Shown here one piece after another: positions 57,155-64,000 of a stretch of DNA of 64,000 bases (positions are counted from its first letter, which is position 1; each line of letters opens with the position of its first letter). The notes under the pieces are model-generated. The model made no database searches. It saw only the letters and a program-made list of their open reading frames with translations, and was not told the origin of the DNA. A program made the translations under genes and the position numbers. Source of the DNA: Antedon mediterranea (lineage: Eukaryota; Echinodermata; Crinoidea; Comatulida; Antedonidae); assembly GCF_964355755.1 (NCBI RefSeq), contig NC_092672.1:20268501-20332500 (forward strand), read 5' to 3'.

Positions 57155-59133
57155 TTTTCATCTTCTTTGTTATTCTTTCTTTCCCGGATTTTTGTGACCA
57201 GCATATCTCTATTGCTTGTGAACATAACTTTGTATAACTTGGTAAAAAGATTGACATTGAAGTGTAGATGTGCAGCCAAGCTTTTGGACGATGTCAGATA
57301 CGCGTTGCGTAAGTTACGCGCGATTTTATGAATTTCTATAACTGATCATAACTTTAGAACCAACAAATATTGTTTCATAAAACTTAATAAAATTATAATT
57401 CATATCATGGGTCAATTTTCTATGGATTAAAAATGGCATGTTTTACAAGAAGTTACGCGTGCACGCGCATTTAAAGTTTCAAAATGCGCAAAATTAATTT
57501 CTAATCAACTTTCTACGCTGATCATGACATTTTGAGCATGTCAAAAATTCCCGCGCGTGCGAAAAAATTTACGCGTATGGTGCGCACGGAGTGTGAAAAT
57601 CATGTTTTTTTCTCTTGAATTGTAATTTTCTAGCCTTTCCTAGTCATTTTAAAAAAGATTGACTTAATTGCATATTAAAATGACGTCATACGAACACGTT
57701 GATTTAGACAATTTGCGTGCGTTTTAGTTGCAAAAGTGACAAAATATTGTCAAAATTATGCCTATTTTGAATCTATTATAGCGCCTCAGGATCATCCGTG
57801 ACCCCCAATTTTTTTAATTTGATATGTAAGCAGATATGTTGTAGATATGAATTCATGCAGAATCTTTACCCCTCGGATGTTATGACGTCATCGTATGGCC
57901 ACACGCATGTAAAATATAGGATTTTTGTCTCTTTCGTTATTGATCATCACATTCAAAAGAGCGCATCTCGCTTATACGTATTCCATTTCCTCAGATATTT
58001 TAATACTGTCTAGGTCAATCAACTATCTTTCCCATGAATTAAAAATATTTTAATTTTTATGACGTCATCGTGTCTAAAAATGTAAATAACGTGGGTCACC
58101 TTATTTCATCTTTACAGTAAATTTCAATCTGTTATAGCTCGTCAGAATAAAAAGTGATAATCATGAATAAAACGTTTTCTGGAAGCTATTAGATTGTAGA
58201 TACGAATTCATGTAAATATTTTGCCAATCAGATGTTTTGACGTCATCATATGGCCAGTTGAATTCAAAAAGTCGTATTTTCATATTTTGCGTCATAGTTC
58301 ATCACATTTAAAAGAGCGCGCATCTATATTTTACGTATTGAAATTTCTTCTACACGTTAATATGTTGTTGCTGAAATAATTTCCTTTCGAAATTGCTAAC
58401 TTCGTGTTTCATTTTTATAACGTTACCATGTTAAAAATTAGAATAAATGGCGGGTCCCGTAATTTCAACTATTCCACACTGTATGTATAATATGTATACA
58501 GATTCTACTATGTATACGTACTGTATATACTATTATGACGGATTTCAGCACTAACAACATGTCATATTCTTCATTTCAGGTCAAAATGCCATAATCTTTT
58601 GGTGTGCAATATATTTATATGTCAATTTGATGACGTCATCGTGTTAAAAATCGAATTAAAACATGGGCCTCTTAATTTGATCTATGTTACGCTGTATAAC
58701 ATAATTTCCTTTCAAAATTGCTAACTTCGTGTTTCATTTTTATAACGTTACCATGTTAAAAATTAGAATAAATGGCGGGTCCCGTAATTTCAACTATTCT
58801 ACACTGTATGTAATATGTATACAGATTCTACTATGTATACGTACTGTATACTATATGACAGATTTCAGCACTAACAACATGTCATATTCTTCATTTCAGG
58901 CCAAAATGCCATAATCTTTTGGTGTGCAATATATTTATATGTCAATTTGATGACGTCATCGTGTTAAAAATTGGATTAAAACATGGGTCTCTTAATTTGA
59001 TCTATGTTACGCTGTATAACATAATATGTTATATACAGTGTAGCAGAGATCAAATTACGAGTATTCTGTAAATACTGTAATATGCTGTATGATACAAAAT
59101 AGGTACAATTCAGCACTGTAAACATATTTAATT
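57155..59133 (+). mobile_element. HINE H21, right part, 3'-truncated
   Basis: Continues from 55517-55570. A segment of about 320 bp in the 3' half is duplicated in tandem (about 58381-58700 and 58706-59020, with AACTTCGTGTTTCATTTTTA in both). HINE sequence stops near 59133 at AACATATTTAATTCAT, before any terminal hairpin, where the downstream flank of Helentron B begins. Confidence 0.78.
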
Positions 59134-60477
59134 CATCAAAGTAACATTTATTTCTCTTATATTTTCATAGTAGGCCTAAATAAAAATTAACAGTAAATAT
59201 GATTAAAATAAGAAGGGCAACATTACAAAAAAGCGAAGCTTGTATAAGGCAGCCCATAAAAACTGGAAAAGAAAGCAGGACAACACGGGAACCGGAAACA
59301 GGACAAAAACAGTAATGAAGACTTTTAGTTTCAGGGTATAATAGAGTAAATGCTTGTCTCATAATTTCAGCTATACTGCTTTCTTTATATACATTTGTTA
59401 ATAATAATAATTGATCAAATAAATTTGGAATGTAAAATGTGGATTGCCAATGATCTTTAATTGGTCCAGATAATAAAAATTACATAAATTTGTTTAAATT
59501 AGAATAAAAACTACTCTGTGTCTTGATCTAACTAAGGAGTACTGTCAAAAAACAATGAAATAATAGAGAGAATAATGAAGATGTAGTATTATTAAGAGTT
59601 GTCAATATTATAGTAGTTTATATATTTATACTATTGACATACATTGTGATCAGTACTTGTAGCTTAGTTGGTAAATCATTATACATCAATACACAATTCT
59701 AAATCTAAAATGATCAGACAGTTAATCTCTAATCAACTATATTACGATTGGCCTATTAATCATAATAATTATCAATAACAGAATGCTTTGCTGCAGCGTT
59801 TAGACAAATGTCAAGAAAAAGCGAATGCATTAATAGGTGCCTTAAATGTCGGATACCATATTCCCTTGAAGAGATAACAACTTCCAAATGGGCACCTAAT
59901 AAAGAAACAATTGAAATTGGTATAATGAAATTATTAATAATCATATAAAAAAACATATTGGTTTCTTCTGTGAATGTCTGCAATTAACTTGTTAAAACAG
60001 TAATTTTATATCGGTGACATTCCATATATCTCTAAATCATATTCAACATGCAAAACTATGTTCATACTATAATACTATGTAGATATTAGAGATAATAGAA
60101 TAATAATATTTACTCACCTAATATTATTTCTCTGATACGAAACAATGATATGGGATATTCCCTGTCTCTCATTCACAGAGAGACATAATGCTTTTATTTA
60201 TATCTTTTATTCCCCTTTTCAAGTTGATTATTATCCAGTTCTTGTATTCTTGTTTTTTTTAAACATTCTTTTAGTTTCGCTTTCGTGTAGATTTAGTATA
60301 TATTAATATTTTTTGAATTTTTTCTTAACCACGGCACATGTAGTGACAAAACAATATATATTCCATTTTTCTTTTTCGTTTAATATATGTAATATTCTTA
60401 AAACAACAATTGCTTAATACTGTGCATGTTCAATTTCCAAATAATAAACCTAATCAGAGTAATTTAGAATATTGCAA
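59134..60477 (-). other. Downstream flank of Helentron B
   Basis: No confident gene. A hairpin (GTCTCTC / GAGAGAC, 60164-60184) and a donor-like GGTGAGTA on the minus strand (complement of 60111-60118) lie downstream of the stop codon, as in copy A. Blocks near 59780-59900 resemble 31610-31720 in the same order. A 75-codon frame at 59756-59983 (minus) has no intact counterpart in copy A and is not called. Confidence 0.5.
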
Positions 60478-63400
60478 TTAAAATTTAATTTGAATAGCTT
60501 CATGATAACTATAATAAACTGGAATCACTTCTGCTTGTACTGAATCTAGACCTTTGCTATATACATGATCAATCAATGTATTATTTTCTGTTGTAGAATT
60601 TGTGACATGTTGTTGATACCCATTCTCTAACATTAATGTATTCACTTTGGAAGGTTGTTTGAAAAGATTTTCATTGAAATCACCCATTATGATACATTTA
60701 GTACATACTTTATGTATCTCCTCCAATAATTTGCTCAAATGGTGACAGAATTGTTTCATATCATAACTTGGAGGTCGATAAATTACTGACACGACAACTG
60801 AAACTGGACTTGTTATTAAAAATGAAATTGCCTCTATATCATTGATACATAATATGTTTAATCTACTTGAAAACATGTTCTTCGAATAAACAGCAACGCC
60901 ACCATGAGCCAATTTTTTTAATTTTGAAGTCAGAGAATTTGTATTAGAATACGAGTCATACCTTGATTGATGATACAATTTATACGGCTGTATATCTACG
61001 CCAAAAAAATCGTCATCCTTATTCAACCATGTTTCAGTTAGACATATGATACTAGAATTCATAAACAAATCATTACATTGAAGATCAACAAAGTGTTGTT
61101 GAAGTCCTTGAATGTTATGTAACATTATTGAAAAATTAGAATCCAAATCATGACTTTGATTATCATATTGTACGTATGAATTCATTTTATTTAAGGATTT
61201 CTGTATGTTTGGATCACAATAAATCAGCTTTGGATTAAAATGTTCAATGGTAAGTCCAGAAATTGATGTAACACGACTAAGACTTACATATGCTTGTCCA
61301 GGCGCAAAAGTATTTTTAAGGCAAACTGATACTTTATCCATTGTCATCCCTTGCACTTTATGAACTGTGCATGCATATGCTAATTTGAGAGGAAATTGCT
61401 TTCGACTGTATTTATTTCCAACAGATTCCTGAAACATTTCAATTGCCTGAATACCAATTTCATTATTGTCAAATTTCACTTTAATAGATACTGGTTTAGC
61501 GCTTTGACTGGCCTTAATTATTTCTTCAACATGCCCCATACATCCATTTGTTAAACCTTTTTTAACATCTACATTTTTTATCAACATCACTCTGGCATTA
61601 AGTGCAATCCACAAATAATTTAATAAACTACTTTGACGTGATTTCCGAGGTTTATCACATTTTTTGTTTTGTCTCTTGCTGTTGACTACAACATCCTCTG
61701 CTTCAATGCATACAATATCTGTACATGTCTTATGCAACATTTTCTTATTCCATTTATCTACTTGCTTGTTGCACGGGTAAATATGAACAGCATCTTCACA
61801 TTCTTTACCTGTTTCACGTGATTTTAAAACTAATAAATCTTTATCAGACAAACATTCATTTCTTTCTTTTGTACGCAGTTTGTTTAACAATAGAGCAAAT
61901 TCTTTATCTTCTTTTTGTCTCATGATTTCATCTAACTGTACTTGCTTAAAGTTATCTATCCACAATGAGCTTTCCAATGTATCTTTATATAAAGAAGTAC
62001 CCATCACAGGAGGCAACTGATAAAAATCACCAACTGCAATTATTGAAATATTACCAAATGGACTATCATTGCGTACTTGCTTGATTTGCCTTAACCTTCC
62101 ATGGACATACCAAAGTAACCTTTGATTTACCATTGATATTTCATCTATAATAACAATCTGCAACTGACTCAACTGATTACGAAGTGCACTTATTTTTTCT
62201 TCTCCAAGTGGTTGATATGGAAATGAGATACTAATCGGGATAGACAAAGCGCTATGTATTGTTTGACCTTTAATATTATATGCTGCAATTCCTGTAGGAG
62301 CTAATTTTAATATTGACAAATCATCAGGGTTCTCCATAATTTTGCCAAGAATACGTGTTGCTTCATTAAAAATACAATTTACCAAATGACTTTTTCCAGT
62401 ACCTGCGCCTCCAGTTATGAAAGTGTAAAATGGTTCAGGTCGTTTACCATTAACTTTGTCTAAGCACCATTGTCTTGTCTTATAAAATATATGTTGTTGT
62501 TTTTCATTTAAAGATCGAATCATTTTGTTTAATTCTGGTCTTGAAATAGAAGATGAATTAGACTCTACCTTAGATGTATGATTTTTTTGAAGTCCAAAAT
62601 CTGGAATGATAAATTCGTTTTCTTCATCATCAATGTCTACATTTGGCTTTGGATTGTCTAACCTTTCTTTTTCAGTTTCAGGACATAACAGACTCCATGC
62701 ATCTTCTTGTGGTCCAAATTTGGCTAAAAACTCTTTTGCGTCTTCAACATCATCAGCACTTTTTTCATACTGTTTCATGTTTCCTTGAACTATGGACTTC
62801 ACTCTTTGCAATTTACGACTACCACATAATTTAACAGATCCGTCCTCATAAAATTGTTCATATGTTTGAAAATTTGGTGGTTTTAACTGTTCATCATTTC
62901 GAAACGGTAAAAATAACTGCAATATACTTAGATAATATTTGTCAGGATCTCTATCCATATGAAACCGAGGGTATCGGACTATAGCATTGCTAGTTTTCGT
63001 TCTTTTTTGTATGAATCCAAGTTGCTTTTTTAATTTGAATACATTCTTTTTTTTTCCTTTCATTTCTGATGTACTTAATATTCTATAATTAGAACAAAAT
63101 GTTGCAAGGCACATTTTATTAAATTCAAAACTATTAGGTCGAGCTTTATATTTATCAAGCTTATTTGGCAACCAGGCACAATCGTTATCATCTGCTTTGT
63201 TTTTAATTACACTTAGTGGTAAACTCATTCTAACAGGATTAGGTCCTACTGGAATATATTCCACTTTCCTTGAACATTCTTTTAATCTCAAACCACAGAC
63301 ACGATAAACACTTTCTTGGGCAGAAACTTCTCGATTATTCATGTAGACATTACCAAGTTTTCGTAAACTTTGTCTAGCATCCTCATTTCCTTCTTTCACT

Positions 63401-64000
63401 TCTGATGCTGTATGAGATAAAAGTAAGCCCATTTCCCGTTCAGATTTTGACAAATATTGCACAACGTAAGTAATACATGCATATACATTTGTTATATACT
63501 GAATATCCATATTAGCATTCCATGCTCTTAATAAGGAAGGATTATACTGATTTACCCATGCGTCTTGAGGGTTTCTCTTCATAACAATCTTTTCTTCAGT
63601 AGCTGTACAATTATTTGCCTTCTCAAATGCACTTTGTGTAATACCTAAACTTTTGAAAAGTTCTTTGGCATTTTCATATGGTTCTTCATTAGTCACAGCC
63701 TCTTTTACTGAGGTTAATAATTCTTTTGCTTGTTTAGTATCATCATTACCTTCACTCACAGTAGGTCTCATAACAAATGTTTTTTGAGAAGGTTGTCTTG
63801 GAAAGTTAAATCTACAAACTGTTCTTTTCTTCTTACACGATTTAGAATGTCTTTTACTGTGAATTTGCACACTATTAACAATTTCATTCAATTCAGGATC
63901 TACAGTCTGACATGGAACAGAACAGGAAATATATTTATCAACAAAATTAATAACTTCCTTATCTTGATCTGAACAAAAAACGGGAGCATTTTCAACCCAA
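60478..64000 (-). CDS. Helentron Rep-helicase-endonuclease (copy B), partial
   Basis: Runs from the window edge (first whole codon at 63999-63997) to TAA at 60478-60480: 1173 codons without a stop or frameshift. It starts just after the HUH motif (WVENAPVF), so the N-terminal half lies outside. Present: paired tyrosines in YVVQYLSK; Walker A GGAGTGKS; IIDEISMV; GDFYQLPPVMG; HKVQGMTMDK; QAYVSLSRVTS; and the complete EEP nuclease (LTETW, GDFNENLF, LIDHVYS), ending in QIKF exactly as copy A does. It is closely related to copy A over its whole length, with differences spread as scattered substitutions. The TTG at 63891 is simply an internal codon. This copy could be functional if its left half is. 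Confidence 0.93.
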   Translation of the reverse strand, partial: WVENAPVFCSDQDKEVINFVDKYISCSVPCQTVDPELNEIVNSVQIHSKRHSKSCKKKRTVCRFNFPRQPSQKTFVMRPTVSEGNDDTKQAKELLTSVKEAVTNEEPYENAKELFKSLGITQSAFEKANNCTATEEKIVMKRNPQDAWVNQYNPSLLRAWNANMDIQYITNVYACITYVVQYLSKSEREMGLLLSHTASEVKEGNEDARQSLRKLGNVYMNNREVSAQESVYRVCGLRLKECSRKVEYIPVGPNPVRMSLPLSVIKNKADDNDCAWLPNKLDKYKARPNSFEFNKMCLATFCSNYRILSTSEMKGKKKNVFKLKKQLGFIQKRTKTSNAIVRYPRFHMDRDPDKYYLSILQLFLPFRNDEQLKPPNFQTYEQFYEDGSVKLCGSRKLQRVKSIVQGNMKQYEKSADDVEDAKEFLAKFGPQEDAWSLLCPETEKERLDNPKPNVDIDDEENEFIIPDFGLQKNHTSKVESNSSSISRPELNKMIRSLNEKQQHIFYKTRQWCLDKVNGKRPEPFYTFITGGAGTGKSHLVNCIFNEATRILGKIMENPDDLSILKLAPTGIAAYNIKGQTIHSALSIPISISFPYQPLGEEKISALRNQLSQLQIVIIDEISMVNQRLLWYVHGRLRQIKQVRNDSPFGNISIIAVGDFYQLPPVMGTSLYKDTLESSLWIDNFKQVQLDEIMRQKEDKEFALLLNKLRTKERNECLSDKDLLVLKSRETGKECEDAVHIYPCNKQVDKWNKKMLHKTCTDIVCIEAEDVVVNSKRQNKKCDKPRKSRQSSLLNYLWIALNARVMLIKNVDVKKGLTNGCMGHVEEIIKASQSAKPVSIKVKFDNNEIGIQAIEMFQESVGNKYSRKQFPLKLAYACTVHKVQGMTMDKVSVCLKNTFAPGQAYVSLSRVTSISGLTIEHFNPKLIYCDPNIQKSLNKMNSYVQYDNQSHDLDSNFSIMLHNIQGLQQHFVDLQCNDLFMNSSIICLTETWLNKDDDFFGVDIQPYKLYHQSRYDSYSNTNSLTSKLKKLAHGGVAVYSKNMFSSRLNILCINDIEAISFLITSPVSVVVSVIYRPPSYDMKQFCHHLSKLLEEIHKVCTKCIIMGDFNENLFKQPSKVNTLMLENGYQQHVTNSTTENNTLIDHVYSKGLDSVQAEVIPVYYSYHEAIQIKF

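Noticed and set aside
59165-59983. Frames of 65 and 75 codons downstream of Helentron B
   Set aside because: The counterpart region of copy A carries stops and shifts in these frames, so there is no sign of protein-level conservation.
1-64000. tRNA, rRNA or snRNA genes
   Set aside because: No cloverleaf with A and B boxes or other conserved RNA-gene core was recognised on reading; a covariance-model scan would be needed to exclude degenerate copies.

Overview
The window is AT-rich animal nuclear DNA made almost entirely of transposable elements. I found no complete ordinary host gene. The element types (Helentron/Helitron2 with endonuclease and OTU domains, a CR1/Rex1-like retroposon, a hAT-like element) and scattered AGGCCTAGGC-type motifs suggest a marine invertebrate, possibly an echinoderm. 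That identification is only an inference.

Layout. 1-2660: low-copy DNA with no recognised gene. 2660-6210: a 157-bp satellite, split at 3736-4733 by a 5'-truncated non-LTR retroposon. 6211-31078 and 47826-59133: two head-to-tail and nested arrays of about 1.2-1.9 kb non-coding rolling-circle elements, here called H1-H21, all on the + strand. Each starts with a hairpin (A/G)GTTATCCGC...GCGGATAAC(C/T). Each ends with an inverted copy of that arm, a second hairpin and CTAG. They sit at T|T sites without target duplication. This is the structure of Helentron-associated non-autonomous elements (HINEs, the INE-1/DINE-1 type). A 3.77-kb terminal-inverted-repeat transposon splits H4.

31079-42400: a nearly intact autonomous Helentron on the minus strand. 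Its first reading frame (37720-41859) has a membrane segment, a PHD finger, two putative cysteine-protease domains (one clearly OTU) and about twelve short basic repeats. Its second (32761-37704) carries the HUH Rep, PIF1-type helicase and EEP endonuclease. The two lie in the same frame, separated by one TGA. A second Helentron runs off the right edge (60478-64000) and is open throughout. 42885-47025 holds a tandem repeat of about 330 bp, a 1172-bp hAT-like element and a perfect 32-bp palindrome.

How the parts relate: a Helentron Rep/helicase could in principle mobilise the HINEs. The two autonomous copies do not visibly share terminal sequences with the arrays, so the partner of these HINEs is unproven. 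The most notable signals are the strict matching of 5' and 3' terminal hairpin types across the HINEs, the nested insertions that can be resolved to the base, and the unusual protease/PHD half of the Helentron.
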